Source: Lachnospiraceae bacterium (GTDB lineage: Bacteria > Bacillota > Clostridia > Lachnospirales > Lachnospiraceae). From it: a stretch of 57,233 nucleotides of DNA. The DNA is taken from assembly GCA_029062895.1 (NCBI GenBank), contig JAIDPF010000029.1, forward strand, positions 1-57,233, written 5' to 3'. Shown here piece by piece: positions 1-9,500 of this stretch. The position numbers and the translations under genes are program-made. The notes beneath the pieces are model-generated. The model saw nothing but the letters and a program-made list of their open reading frames with translations, had not been told where the DNA came from and did no database searches. The first letter of the stretch is position 1. Every line of letters starts with the position of its first letter.

Positions 1-88
1 TTTTCAAAATACGACATTCCAGTTGCCCGTCTGTGAGAATTGTAAGATTATCCCAAGGGTACCAGCGCGCCGTCTTCGTCTTTTCCAT
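1..88 (-). CDS. Possible 5' end of the next gene, RNase E/G-like, runs off the window
   Basis: A third minus-strand frame is open from an ATG at 86-88 to the window edge, giving 29 residues that include LTILTDGQLECRILK. It overlaps the end of the preceding gene by 41 bases, with GGAG four bases before the ATG. The TIGR03936 gene is commonly followed by a ribonuclease E/G gene in Clostridia, and an early 'ILxDGxL' stretch fits the start of that family. The fragment is too short to be sure. It could equally be a non-coding 3' flank. Confidence 0.3.
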   Translation of the reverse strand, partial: MEKTKTARWYPWDNLTILTDGQLECRILK

Positions 89-770
89 AGATCTCCAGGC
101 GAATAATCCGGTCAGATACAAGCCTAAGGGAAAACATATCCGACAGAGCCTCCAATACGGCTGCCGGTTTTATATTTCCATCACTGCCCGACTTCAATTT
201 CATGAAAAGCATCTGATCTTCCCGTTGTTCCAATACGAAAATTCCGGGACGGATATCTTCCACGGAATTCTTTTTTCCGGTTTCCTTTGTTATGAAGATC
301 TCTTTTTGCGAAAGGAACTGCTGCAGCATCTCATCCGTCAACGTATGAGATCCTGTTTCACCGTCAGACATGATATCTTTCTGGCTGACCGTCTCCCTAT
401 TCCCATAACACAGATGAACAAGATAATCGGCGGCCGCAACGCTTGCCATGGCATTTTTCGCGCCTTCCGGCAGAACAGTTGCTGATACCACCCGGATTCC
501 GTCTGCCATTACATCATTTAACTGACCGGTTATGGTTTCACAATCCTGATAGGACAAAACATCAATATCAAAATAATCCCCCCGCGTTTCCATAGATACG
601 CCGAGAGGATAGGCAAAGGACATGATCTGATGCGGATTAAATCCTTCGCTGTACCTGATATCGATCCCGGCACGCATGATGGCCTTTTGAAAATAACGCA
701 TCATATCCAGATGCCCGATATAACGCACCGGACCGGTACGTTCAAATTTGATACGCAATGTTGTACTCAA
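48..770 (-). CDS. TIGR03936 / DUF2344 radical SAM-associated protein
   Basis: This 240-residue protein belongs to the DUF2344 family, recognised from its N-terminal pattern (RIKFERTGPVRYIGHLDMMR) and the SEGFNPHQIMSFAYPLGVS stretch. Its biochemical role is not established. It nearly always sits beside, or is fused to, the B12-binding radical SAM protein encoded just upstream here, so the two probably act together. I place the start at a TTG (768-770) because an AAGGGA sequence lies seven bases upstream. A longer frame to 827 lacks a good ribosome binding site. There are 69 bases between the two genes, and they are probably cotranscribed. Confidence 0.8.
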   Translation of the reverse strand: MSTTLRIKFERTGPVRYIGHLDMMRYFQKAIMRAGIDIRYSEGFNPHQIMSFAYPLGVSMETRGDYFDIDVLSYQDCETITGQLNDVMADGIRVVSATVLPEGAKNAMASVAAADYLVHLCYGNRETVSQKDIMSDGETGSHTLTDEMLQQFLSQKEIFITKETGKKNSVEDIRPGIFVLEQREDQMLFMKLKSGSDGNIKPAAVLEALSDMFSLRLVSDRIIRLEIYGKDEDGALVPLG

Positions 771-839
771 AATTATTTCCCTTTCTATACTTTTGGCTGC
801 GCCGTATATGTCACGCAGCCACCTCAATTCCGCATTGCC

Positions 840-2714
840 TCAATTCCGCGCGCTGATACAGATCCCACACTGATAGGAAGCCGCTCCACATCCGCTACAC
901 TGTTCACGGCAGTTTGGCGTGATTTCACCCCTTTTGGCATGTTCCCATTCGCGCAGTAGATACCGTTTCGTCACACCGCAGTCAATAAAATCCCACGGAA
1001 AAACCTCGTCCGCCGCTCGCTCCCGTAAAATATAAAATCTCCAGTCGATCCCCTGCCGTTCAAAAGCATCCATCCACCAATCATGATGGTACTGCTCTGT
1101 CCATGCATCATACATACATCCATGCCGGTACGCATCCAGAATCACCTTTCCGACTCTGCGGTCACCCCGTGCAAGAATTCCTTCCATGATGCTTGTCCCT
1201 GCTTCATGCCAATGGTAAGAGATACTCTTTTTATTCAGTTTTTCCATGATGCTGATTTTGGTGAGCCTCGCCTTTCTCACAAATTCATCCATCTCGTTCA
1301 TCGATGCCCACTGGAATGCCGTAAAAGGTTTTGGAATGAAAAAAGAAGTGCTCGCCGTAATCTGTATTTTGCCCTGCCTTTTTTCCTTCGGAACCGTTTC
1401 ATAATAGAGTGCGGCAATATCATTACAGAGTTCTGCGATTGCCATAATATCCTCATCCTGTTCCTGCGGAAGCCCCAGCATAAAATATAGCTTTACTTTG
1501 TTCCAGCCTCCCTCAAACGCCATCTTCGCTCCATGCAGAATATCCTCTTTCGTCAGTCCCTTATTGATAACGTCGCGCATCCTCTGGCTTCCAGCTTCCG
1601 GCGCAAAGGTCAGGCTGCTCTTACGTACATCCTGTACCTTGTTCATCACATCTAAGGAAAAGGCATCGATCCTGAGAGACGGCAGGGAAACATTGATCTT
1701 TTTTGCGCTGCATTCCGCAATCAGATATTCCAAAAGTTCCTGCAACCCGGTATAATCACTGGTGCTTAGAGAACTTAAGGAGATTTCCTCATAGCCGGTA
1801 TTTTTCATCAGTTCACCGGCATATTTTTTTAATGTCTCTACACTTCGTTCCCGAATCGGCTTATAGATCTGTCCCGCCTGACAGAAACGACATCCGCGGA
1901 TGCAGCCGCGCTGCACCTCCAGTACGATACGGTCCTGCGTCGCCCGGATAAACGGCACAATAGGTTTTAACGGATAGTAAGCTGCGTCCAGATCAGACAC
2001 CGTCTCCTTACGAATGACCTTCGGAAGATCTTCATATTTCGGCATCATACTTTGAATCGTTCCATTCTGCGCATAAGCAATGGTATATAAATTAGGCGCA
2101 TAGATCCCTTCAAGCCTTCCGGCACGGTGCAGAAATTCCTCTCTGGAAACTCCTTCTTCTTTACATGCAAGATATAAATCAAATAATTCCCTGTATCTGG
2201 TCTCTCCCTCGCCAACATAGATCAAATCAAAAAAATCAGCAATGGGCTCCGGATTATAGATACACGGCCCGCCGCCGATGACAATGGGATCCTCCAAAGT
2301 TCTGTCCTTTGCCAATAAGGGAATACCGGAAAGCTCCATCACCTGCAGCACATTGGTATAACACATTTCATACTGCAGCGTAAAACCAAGAAAATCAAAC
2401 TGCCTGACCGGCTCCTGGCTTTCTAATGCAAAAAGAGGGATCTGTTCCTTTCGCAGGATTTGATCCAGATCCACCCATGGTGAAAAGACACGCTCACACC
2501 ATACATCTTCCATTTCATTAAACATACCGTATAAGATCTGCATGCCAAGATGCGACATACCGATCTCATACACATCAGGAAAACACATGGCAAAGCGAAG
2601 CTTTACCTGTGTTTTCTCCTTCATTACGCTGTTCAATTCCCCACCGATGTATCGGGCAGGCTTTTCAATCTTCATCAATATGTCGTGGCCAAGCGCCAAT
2701 GATCTTTTATTCAT
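840..2714 (-). CDS. TIGR03960 family B12-binding-domain radical SAM protein
   Basis: The product has about 624 residues. The N-terminal half is a cobalamin-binding-type Rossmann region (FAMCFPDVYEIGMSHLGMQI), followed by the radical SAM cluster motif CIRGCRFC (CxxxCxxC) that binds the 4Fe-4S cluster. The C-terminus has a second cysteine group (CREQCSGCG...CGIC) typical of TIGR03960. The substrate is unknown; a tRNA or rRNA modification role is often suggested for this family. The family normally begins shortly before EKPARYIGGE, which favours the ATG at 2714. A GTG at 2741 is an alternative, and neither has a strong Shine-Dalgarno sequence. It lies 36 bases after hisIE. Confidence 0.85.
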   Translation of the reverse strand: MNKRSLALGHDILMKIEKPARYIGGELNSVMKEKTQVKLRFAMCFPDVYEIGMSHLGMQILYGMFNEMEDVWCERVFSPWVDLDQILRKEQIPLFALESQEPVRQFDFLGFTLQYEMCYTNVLQVMELSGIPLLAKDRTLEDPIVIGGGPCIYNPEPIADFFDLIYVGEGETRYRELFDLYLACKEEGVSREEFLHRAGRLEGIYAPNLYTIAYAQNGTIQSMMPKYEDLPKVIRKETVSDLDAAYYPLKPIVPFIRATQDRIVLEVQRGCIRGCRFCQAGQIYKPIRERSVETLKKYAGELMKNTGYEEISLSSLSTSDYTGLQELLEYLIAECSAKKINVSLPSLRIDAFSLDVMNKVQDVRKSSLTFAPEAGSQRMRDVINKGLTKEDILHGAKMAFEGGWNKVKLYFMLGLPQEQDEDIMAIAELCNDIAALYYETVPKEKRQGKIQITASTSFFIPKPFTAFQWASMNEMDEFVRKARLTKISIMEKLNKKSISYHWHEAGTSIMEGILARGDRRVGKVILDAYRHGCMYDAWTEQYHHDWWMDAFERQGIDWRFYILRERAADEVFPWDFIDCGVTKRYLLREWEHAKRGEITPNCREQCSGCGAASYQCGICISARN

Positions 2715-2750
2715 CTTGTATCCATTCAACCTATCCTTCACAATCCCGCA

Positions 2751-4043
2751 TTATCTTCTGGCAAGTTCTCTGGTAATCTCTTCCCATGAAACGCCTTTTT
2801 CCGCCATCAATACCATCATATGATACAGAAAATCAGAGATCTCATATTTGATTTCTTCTTTATCCGGATTCTTGGCAGCAATCACAATTTCCGTCGCTTC
2901 CTCGCCAAGCTTTTTCAGAATTTTATCAATCCCTTTATCAAAGAGATAATTGGTGTAAGAGCCTTCCTTCGGATGTACTTTTCGGTCAAGAATAACATCG
3001 TAAACATCCTCAAATACTTTTAAAGGATCCGTATCGATACACTCTCTTGCAATGATCTCCCTAAAGAAACAGCTATGGCTGCCGGTATGACAGGCCGGAC
3101 CCACCTGAGACACTTTGGCTAAGATCGTGTCTTTGTCACAGTCTGCCGTTAAAGATTTTACAAACTGATAATGCCCGCTGGTCTCACCTTTCACCCACTG
3201 TGTCTTGCGGCTTCTGCTGTAATAGGTCATCCGTCCCGTCTTGACTGTAGCTTCCAGCGCTTCCTGATTCATATATGCCACCATCAGAACTTCCTTTGTG
3301 CGGTATTCCTGAACTACAACCGGCACCAGACCATCGGAATTTTTCACTAATTCTTCCCAAGATATCTTTGCGTCAAATCCATTAACCCTGATCCCCTTCT
3401 CGGAACAGAATGCTTTCATAGAATTGATATCTTTTGCATTATGATTGACCACATCCCCATAGATGCCGTCAATTTTTTCTTTTCCCAACATCCCTGCAAT
3501 CATATCCGGCATGGCATCTGCCATCGGAACGATCAACGGCAGTTCTGTTGCAGCCATGCATTCTTTTAATGTGCCCACACCTGCATGCTCAATCAATACC
3601 AATTCCGATACATATTCATTCATGATCTGTCTTGTACGTTCGATTTGATCCGCACAGTCGATACAGGCAAAGAGTTTCTCCCTGCCAAACCGTTTTGACG
3701 CTTCTTCCGTCAATTTGATATTGCTGTCCTTGGCATAATTAAGACCGGCCTTCTGACATCCTGCATACAATAGTTTTTTTACATCCTCAAACCTTTTGAC
3801 ATTGCCGGCAGCCATCACCGGGATCTCAACAGCATCAATGATCCGCTTGATCATGCCGATCGCCTGCTCATGCTCTTCATCGTCCTCTGACATATCAAAT
3901 ATGATGATCTCATCTGCATTATTATTAGAAAAATCGGCGGCAAGCTCCTCCGGATGTTCTGCAATGACTGCCTTATCATGCAGTCCCTTTACTGCCTGTC
4001 CATGATATAAGTAAATTGATGCGGTAAATTTTTTCTGCTCCAT
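2751..4043 (-). CDS. hisIE: HisI-HisE bifunctional enzyme with an N-terminal HisA/HisF-like domain
   Basis: This 430-residue protein catalyses histidine steps 2 and 3: phosphoribosyl-ATP pyrophosphohydrolase and phosphoribosyl-AMP cyclohydrolase. Residues 1 to about 222 form a HisA/HisF-like half-barrel domain ([33 protein letters not shown]). Residues about 228-335 are HisI with the metal-binding TADCDKDT and HTGSHSCF motifs. Residues about 345-430 are HisE ([15 protein letters not shown]). In the barrel domain the first-strand catalytic Asp of HisF (D11) is aligned with Tyr11, while the second (near D129) is kept, so the domain is probably non-catalytic. Ordinary HisIE is about 200-220 residues. 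It follows the GGDEF gene by seven bases. Confidence 0.9.
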   Translation of the reverse strand: MEQKKFTASIYLYHGQAVKGLHDKAVIAEHPEELAADFSNNNADEIIIFDMSEDDEEHEQAIGMIKRIIDAVEIPVMAAGNVKRFEDVKKLLYAGCQKAGLNYAKDSNIKLTEEASKRFGREKLFACIDCADQIERTRQIMNEYVSELVLIEHAGVGTLKECMAATELPLIVPMADAMPDMIAGMLGKEKIDGIYGDVVNHNAKDINSMKAFCSEKGIRVNGFDAKISWEELVKNSDGLVPVVVQEYRTKEVLMVAYMNQEALEATVKTGRMTYYSRSRKTQWVKGETSGHYQFVKSLTADCDKDTILAKVSQVGPACHTGSHSCFFREIIARECIDTDPLKVFEDVYDVILDRKVHPKEGSYTNYLFDKGIDKILKKLGEEATEIVIAAKNPDKEEIKYEISDFLYHMMVLMAEKGVSWEEITRELARR

Positions 4044-4050
4044 AGTAATA

Positions 4051-5721
4051 CTATACCCTTCCTGATTTTGTTTCTTCTTTTTTCAGTTCCTTTTTATTCT
4101 CATACATTTTCTGATCCGCAGCCTCCACTGCAGAAGAAATATCACTTCCTCCGTCAAAACACACATAACCTAATGCAATGATTAACGGAAATTCAAGCGA
4201 ATTTGTCTGATTAAACTCCATGATCATTTTATGAAACCGATCCGCATAATCTTCAGCATCAACGATGCTGTCTGTCAGGCAGACAAATTCATCCCCGCCG
4301 GTACGATAGCATTTGCCGATCTCACCAAATACGGATGCGATGACATCTGCCCCAGCTCTGATTAATGCATCTCCGCTCTGATGCCCAAAGGTATCATTCA
4401 CGTATTTTAAATTATTGATATCAAAAACAAATATCGTTAATGCCCTCTTTTTCAAAGCCTCAAGTCTTTCATCGTAGGCAGTACGGTTGCCGAGACCGGT
4501 CAGTCCATCCTCATAGGCAAGATGGGCAATAATGTCCGACTTCATTCCCTTCCTCACCATAGCTACAACATATATAAGACTCTTAATGCAGAGTGCCATG
4601 ATATATATAAAAAGCGCGATTCTGGTGTAGAAAGAAGAATCACTGATTCCGCCCAATTTATGTCTTATGATATCCGTGATCCAGGCAACAATAAACAGCA
4701 CCATACATATCGCCAAAGGGATATCACTTCTGCTCCGTTCCGGATTTTTATAGCACCTTATAAAATTGGCATATATAATCAGTAACGCTCCTATCCCGAT
4801 GGTGGTATGCGTCAGCCACAATGTAACATGAAAATCATATAACCCAAAGAAATGCAGAACACAGCAGACCGTAAAATTAAGCACCATTATAAATGCGTAA
4901 AGCGGGGCAAGGAACCTGTTTTTCTTATCCAGATCAGCCTTAAAATAAAGCACAAGCGGAAATGCGATCAGCATCAGCGTCATGCAGGTCAGATTATGAA
5001 AGACACCCGCATTTTGGGACGTAAAGAGCTGTAGTATATTTAACTCAGATAAAGACCATAAGGAGGCAAAGAAAGCAAATGTTCCCAGATAAAGCAGTTC
5101 TTTCGGCAGTCCCTTGACCAGTGACGCAAAAACAACATACAATAAGACCAGAACCGCGCCCAGAGTCATCAACAGCACGCAAAGCGTCATATCCAACAAC
5201 CGTTCAGATAAGACAAGACGCATTGCACCGGTAATCTGCCCGATATACACTTCATTAATATACGCGCTGTTATCGTCATAGCTGTCCATGAAACTGATCT
5301 GTATCATCTTGGAGGCATCTTCTTCCTCAAGAGGAATACATGCCCAGTCTGTTCCCGAAGTTTTTCCATAGATAACCGAATAGCCTTCTGAAATATTCTC
5401 CGATCGTATCTTGCCATCTACGGATACGGTATAATAACCATTTCTATATTGAAACCACAAACAGTCCCCCATCCGAAGCCGCGCCGGTAGAACCGCATAA
5501 AATGAATTCTGAAAATGGTCAGAATCGGGATGCTGCAGATCAGCAGTCTTTGTCATCCCCATATCAGAATACCACTGATCAGAAAAAGGAATTGGCTCAG
5601 GTTCTTTCTCAGCCGTAAGAAAAGTTATCAAAAAGATCAACAGAGTCAGAGCAGCACCAAACGCGTAAAAACTAAAACAGATTGTCGCACTGTCTTTTCT
5701 GATTTTTGTTTTCAACTTCAT
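4051..5721 (-). CDS. Membrane diguanylate cyclase with 7TM sensor and GGDEF domain
   Basis: About 556 residues. A first membrane helix ([23 protein letters not shown]) is followed by a roughly 140-residue extracytoplasmic domain, about seven further helices of 7TMR-DISM type, and a C-terminal GGDEF domain. The signature GGDEF is intact at about residues 475-479 ([10 protein letters not shown]), preceded by DGLTGLGNR, so the enzyme should make cyclic di-GMP from GTP. I start at the ATG at 5721 because AGGGAG lies seven bases upstream. A GTG at 5727 is too close to that site. It lies between hisB and hisIE with short gaps, so it is probably expressed with histidine genes. The ligand sensed is unknown. 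Confidence 0.88.
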   Translation of the reverse strand: MKLKTKIRKDSATICFSFYAFGAALTLLIFLITFLTAEKEPEPIPFSDQWYSDMGMTKTADLQHPDSDHFQNSFYAVLPARLRMGDCLWFQYRNGYYTVSVDGKIRSENISEGYSVIYGKTSGTDWACIPLEEEDASKMIQISFMDSYDDNSAYINEVYIGQITGAMRLVLSERLLDMTLCVLLMTLGAVLVLLYVVFASLVKGLPKELLYLGTFAFFASLWSLSELNILQLFTSQNAGVFHNLTCMTLMLIAFPLVLYFKADLDKKNRFLAPLYAFIMVLNFTVCCVLHFFGLYDFHVTLWLTHTTIGIGALLIIYANFIRCYKNPERSRSDIPLAICMVLFIVAWITDIIRHKLGGISDSSFYTRIALFIYIMALCIKSLIYVVAMVRKGMKSDIIAHLAYEDGLTGLGNRTAYDERLEALKKRALTIFVFDINNLKYVNDTFGHQSGDALIRAGADVIASVFGEIGKCYRTGGDEFVCLTDSIVDAEDYADRFHKMIMEFNQTNSLEFPLIIALGYVCFDGGSDISSAVEAADQKMYENKKELKKEETKSGRV

Positions 5722-5765
5722 CAACACACTCCCTCTGTTCTAATCTGCTTTCTATCGTATCCAAT

Positions 5766-6350
5766 TTATAACTTTCCTTTTGTGCTAAGAACGTCCTTCA
5801 CCCGCGGGTCCATTGTCGTCGCCATATCCAGCGCCTTGGCAAATGCCTTAAAGCATGCTTCTATGATGTGGTGGGAATTTGATCCTGAAATCTTTTTTAT
5901 ATGTATATTCATTCCGGCAGAATAGGCTACCGCATAAAAGAACTCCTGTAATAATTCCGTTTCAAAATAGCCACAGCGTTCTGACGGTATTTCACAATCA
6001 AACTGCAAATACGGTCTGCCGCAGAAATCAATGGAACAAAGAACAAGCGCATCATCCATAGGCAGAATAAAATAACCGTATCTTGCCATACCCTTTTTAT
6101 CTCCGGCAGCTTTCGCAATCACATTTCCAAGGACGATCCCTGTATCTTCCACCGTATGATGACCGTCAACAGACAGATCTCCATTTACCGTAACGTCCAG
6201 ATCAAAAAAGCCATGCCTTGCAAATCCCTCCAGCATATGATCAAAGAATCCAATCCCCGTCTTGATATTGGACTTTCCACTGCCGTCCAGGTTAATGGAC
6301 ATCTTAATCTCTGTTTCCTTTGTCTTACGTTCTATTTTAGCTGTTCTCAT
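5766..6350 (-). CDS. hisB: Imidazoleglycerol-phosphate dehydratase HisB
   Basis: A 194-residue monofunctional HisB, the usual length for the enzyme without the phosphatase domain. It dehydrates imidazole glycerol phosphate to imidazole acetol phosphate. The metal-binding histidine and acid motifs are all visible: GFFDHML near residue 34, DGHHTVEDTGI near 62, and NSHHIIEA near 162. A GGGGGAT sequence lies just upstream of the ATG. It sits between a lipoprotein gene and the GGDEF gene in the histidine cluster. Confidence 0.95.
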   Translation of the reverse strand: MRTAKIERKTKETEIKMSINLDGSGKSNIKTGIGFFDHMLEGFARHGFFDLDVTVNGDLSVDGHHTVEDTGIVLGNVIAKAAGDKKGMARYGYFILPMDDALVLCSIDFCGRPYLQFDCEIPSERCGYFETELLQEFFYAVAYSAGMNIHIKKISGSNSHHIIEACFKAFAKALDMATTMDPRVKDVLSTKGKL

Positions 6351-6373
6351 CTCTATCCCCCGTTCATTATATA

Positions 6374-7918
6374 TTAATTACCAAACAGATCCCTTGCCAA
6401 TTCCTCAAAATCCTCATCTGACCAGTCATCAATATCCATACCATAAAAATCGACCATTAAAAACTCAAGGAATCCGTCATCAACATACGCGATCAATAAA
6501 TAGGTACATTCATCATCCGACCTTGTCCTGCCGTCATCATAAGTAAAAGATTCTTCCGCAAGGATCAGAGCGCTTCCGTAAAACGCAGTACCGACCACTC
6601 TAAAGTCGCAATCATAATCCAGATAACCATTTTCCTCAATATATTCCCTATCGGAGTCATCTACGCTTTGCCCTCTGGCATAAGCAGTCGCATAAGTATA
6701 TAACGGTTCATACGCCTCATTGCAGATAAAAATATAACCACCGTCTTCATTGACTAAGAACATATCTCTCCCATCGTCAGAATATACATTTAGGGCAGAG
6801 TCATAATACCATGGAGCACTTACGTAGACATCGACAAGTTTTTCACTCGATGCATCGCATTTGTTTAAGGTATAGTATTCTTCATCCTCATATTCATTCG
6901 GGTCTGTTTCAACCGGATCTGTTTCGATCGGATCGTCCCCGATGCTACCCATGAGATCGTTGATAGCGGGCTTTATTTCTATCGCATTGTCTATCACATC
7001 ATCCGGAACCTCTACTTCTGTATCATTGATATCAGAAATCACTGCGGAAAAATATAATTCTAAAAAAGAGAGTTCCTCGATCTCCTCCATGATGCCATAA
7101 TCATCCAGACCGGTACCCTTTACTATCTGCTCTACCAGACCGTAAAGATCTGTATCAGATGCATCCACCTCAATTTTTACCGGATAGCCGGTATCTTCGG
7201 AAATATAACAAGTAATATCCATAGAGATACACTTAAACAAGGCATGCCAATCAATATCTAAATTTATGCCTGCCCCTTCAAACACTTCAGCCATTTCTTC
7301 AAATGCTTCAAACGGATCATCGAAGTCGCTCTGCGCCGGCTTAAAAAAAGCTGATACATCATCTCCTTTGACCGTAGCAGTAATCACATAGCACTCTTCG
7401 CCTTCTACTTTTTCAGTATCTTCGGCAAGTTCTCCATCCTCTTTCAAAACATCCATCAACGCCTCTTTGCGCTCATCAAGCTCAGCTAATGCATCGGATT
7501 TTTCAATTTCAAAATCCATTTCCATCTTACACCATGTGTCCGAATACTCATCGTATAGATAATACGTCATCGGTCCGTCATGAAATACCATATATCCCTT
7601 AAACTCCGAACGGTCTTTCCCCATGGAATCCTCATCCACAGTCATCTTACCATCAGCATAGCATATCAGATCGCCTTTTCTGCCAAGACCGGAAATCTGT
7701 CCCTCACTGTCTAAACTTATAGAGACCTCGGAACTGTCTCCCTGTATAGTCGATGAAATCTCAATATTTGCCTCTATCTCCATTGTCAGAGACTCGATCT
7801 CATTGTCAAACATGCCATCGACAAGAGATTCCACTGTCGGTTTTGGTTTACCGCAGCCTGTCAGCACTACCAGAGAAAGAACTAACGCTACCGCAAGCTT
7901 CATCAGCTTTTTTTTCAT
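6374..7918 (-). CDS. Secreted lipoprotein of unknown function
   Basis: The 514-residue product starts with MKKK, a hydrophobic stretch and a lipobox (LTGC, lipidated Cys22), so it should be anchored to the outer face of the membrane. The mature part is strongly acidic and rich in Asp and Glu. Its N-terminal half has the beta-rich look of LppX/DUF6612-type lipoproteins (IEANIEISSTIQGDSSEVSIS), which is only a resemblance. A low-complexity IETDPVETDPNEYEDEEYY linker separates this from a C-terminal domain of about 160 residues. AGGAG lies nine bases before the ATG. It lies inside the histidine cluster between hisD and hisB, 23 bases before hisB, with no obvious link to histidine synthesis. Confidence 0.75.
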   Translation of the reverse strand: MKKKLMKLAVALVLSLVVLTGCGKPKPTVESLVDGMFDNEIESLTMEIEANIEISSTIQGDSSEVSISLDSEGQISGLGRKGDLICYADGKMTVDEDSMGKDRSEFKGYMVFHDGPMTYYLYDEYSDTWCKMEMDFEIEKSDALAELDERKEALMDVLKEDGELAEDTEKVEGEECYVITATVKGDDVSAFFKPAQSDFDDPFEAFEEMAEVFEGAGINLDIDWHALFKCISMDITCYISEDTGYPVKIEVDASDTDLYGLVEQIVKGTGLDDYGIMEEIEELSFLELYFSAVISDINDTEVEVPDDVIDNAIEIKPAINDLMGSIGDDPIETDPVETDPNEYEDEEYYTLNKCDASSEKLVDVYVSAPWYYDSALNVYSDDGRDMFLVNEDGGYIFICNEAYEPLYTYATAYARGQSVDDSDREYIEENGYLDYDCDFRVVGTAFYGSALILAEESFTYDDGRTRSDDECTYLLIAYVDDGFLEFLMVDFYGMDIDDWSDEDFEELARDLFGN

Positions 7919-7986
7919 CTTTCTTCTCCTAAAACTGTATGGTCATTCAAACTACTCTTTTTGCGCTTTTTAATTATGAAATCCAG

Positions 7987-8081
7987 TTTACATAACTCTT
8001 CGTTAGCACACCGATGTTCCAAAAACATCATAAATGAAATCATTTTTGGAACATCGGTGTGCTAACTTCAAGTTATGTAAA
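7987..8081. repeat. Covarying hairpin element, copy A
   Basis: A near-perfect inverted repeat in the 230-base gap between hisD and the lipoprotein gene. The inner arms are 24 bp and perfect (8002-8025 with 8043-8066). A three-base symmetric internal loop separates them from outer arms of 11 bp (7987-7997 with 8071-8081). The 17-base loop is CATCATAAATGAAATCA. A second copy lies at 19911-20007. The two stems differ at four base pairs, every one compensated, while loop and outer arms are nearly unchanged. No U-tract follows, so it is not a typical terminator. The rest of the gap is AT-rich with nothing else recognised. Confidence 0.9.
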
Positions 8082-8148
8082 ACTTCACTCCAATTCCTAA
8101 TAGAATATATTATACAATGTGCCTATTAAAAAAGCAAGGCAACGCAAA

Positions 8149-9444
8149 TTACCCTTCTGGGAAGCGCACCTGTATGGAATTGGCGTGTGCCGTCAACCCT
8201 TCCTGCTTTGCAAAAAAGATAATGTCTTTATGTGCCTTTTCCAATGCCTCGTAAGAGTATGCGATAATACTGCTTTTCTTCATAAAATCATCCACATTCA
8301 GGGGCGAAAAGAATCTTGCCGTTCCATTGGTAGGCAGGATATGATTGGGTCCCGCAAAGTAATCCCCCAGCGGTTCCGAGGAATACTGTCCCAAAAAGAT
8401 TGCCCCAGCGTTCTTGATCTTTGTCATGACTTCATATGGATCTTTTGTAAGGATCTCCAGATGCTCAGATGCAATCTCATTTGCTGCTTCAATTGCATCT
8501 TCCATTGTATCCGCTACAAAGATTATTCCAAACTGATCTAAGGATTTTTGAATAATTTCAGAGCGTTCCAGTTCTTTCGCCATCCGTTCCACTTCCTTCA
8601 ACACTTTTTCTGCAAGTTCTGAAGATGTTGTAATCATAATAGCAGATGCCATCTCGTCATGTTCCGCCTGAGATAACAGGTCGGCTGCCGCATATAAAGG
8701 ATCCGCCGTCTCATCGGCAAGTACAAGAATCTCGCTGGGCCCCGCCACCGAATCAATGCTTACCTGACCAAAAACCGCTTTTTTTGCAAGGGCAACAAAG
8801 ATATTGCCCGGACCGCAGATCTTATCTGCTTTGGGAATACTCTCTGTTCCATATGCCAATGCCGCGATGGCCTGCGCCCCACCAGCCTTATAGACTTCGT
8901 CAACACCGGCAATCTTTGCAGCCGCCAGTGTGTTAGGATTCACCTTTCCGTCCCTTCCGGGCGGTGTAAGCATGACGATCCGTTCTACTCCGGCAACCTT
9001 AGCCGGAATAATATTCATCAACACTGAGGAAGGATATGCCGCTTTGCCGCCGGGCACATAGACTCCGGCAACTTCCAACGGCGTAAATTTCTGCCCTAAC
9101 ATCGATCCATCCTCTCTTGTATCGATCCAGCTGATCCGTTTTTGTTTCTCATGAAAAGTGCGGATATTCTCTGAAGCCCTTTCCAGAACGCCGATAAATT
9201 CCGGCGGAACCTGCGCCATCGCCTCCGCGATCTCTGCCTCCGTCACCCTGACATTCTCTTTGGAAATCGTAACATGATCAAATTTTTCCGTATATTCAAA
9301 TAACGCCTCATCTTTGCGCGTTTTCACGTCCTCCAGAATCTCCCGGACAGTTTTTTCATATTCCTCAAAATGATTCGTACTGCGTTTCTGCAGCATCTCC
9401 TTTAGTGCGGTTTTATTTTCTTGATTTAAACGTTCAATACGCAT
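8149..9444 (-). CDS. hisD: Histidinol dehydrogenase HisD
   Basis: A 431-residue enzyme that oxidises histidinol to histidine in two NAD-dependent steps. Family hallmarks visible are VPGGKAAYPSSVLMNIIPAKVAGV, KADKICGPGNIFVALAK, DSVAGPSEILV, the zinc-site region SQAEHDEMASA, and the C-terminal GPNHILPTNGTARF. The ATG at 9444 is chosen because GGGAGGGAG lies about seven bases upstream; the frame stays open to 9495 without another ribosome binding site. It directly follows hisG, with the ATG 57 bases after the hisG stop. The covarying hairpin copy A lies downstream. Confidence 0.95.
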   Translation of the reverse strand: MRIERLNQENKTALKEMLQKRSTNHFEEYEKTVREILEDVKTRKDEALFEYTEKFDHVTISKENVRVTEAEIAEAMAQVPPEFIGVLERASENIRTFHEKQKRISWIDTREDGSMLGQKFTPLEVAGVYVPGGKAAYPSSVLMNIIPAKVAGVERIVMLTPPGRDGKVNPNTLAAAKIAGVDEVYKAGGAQAIAALAYGTESIPKADKICGPGNIFVALAKKAVFGQVSIDSVAGPSEILVLADETADPLYAAADLLSQAEHDEMASAIMITTSSELAEKVLKEVERMAKELERSEIIQKSLDQFGIIFVADTMEDAIEAANEIASEHLEILTKDPYEVMTKIKNAGAIFLGQYSSEPLGDYFAGPNHILPTNGTARFFSPLNVDDFMKKSSIIAYSYEALEKAHKDIIFFAKQEGLTAHANSIQVRFPEG

Positions 9445-9500
9445 TGACAGGCTCCCTCCCAGTAATTTATTTTCCAATGTTGATCCCAAAGGCACGTTTT

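Noticed and set aside
7987-8081. Hairpin copy A as a simple Rho-independent terminator of hisD
   Set aside because: The stem is followed by mixed sequence, not a U-tract, on both strands, and covariation with copy B suggests more than termination.
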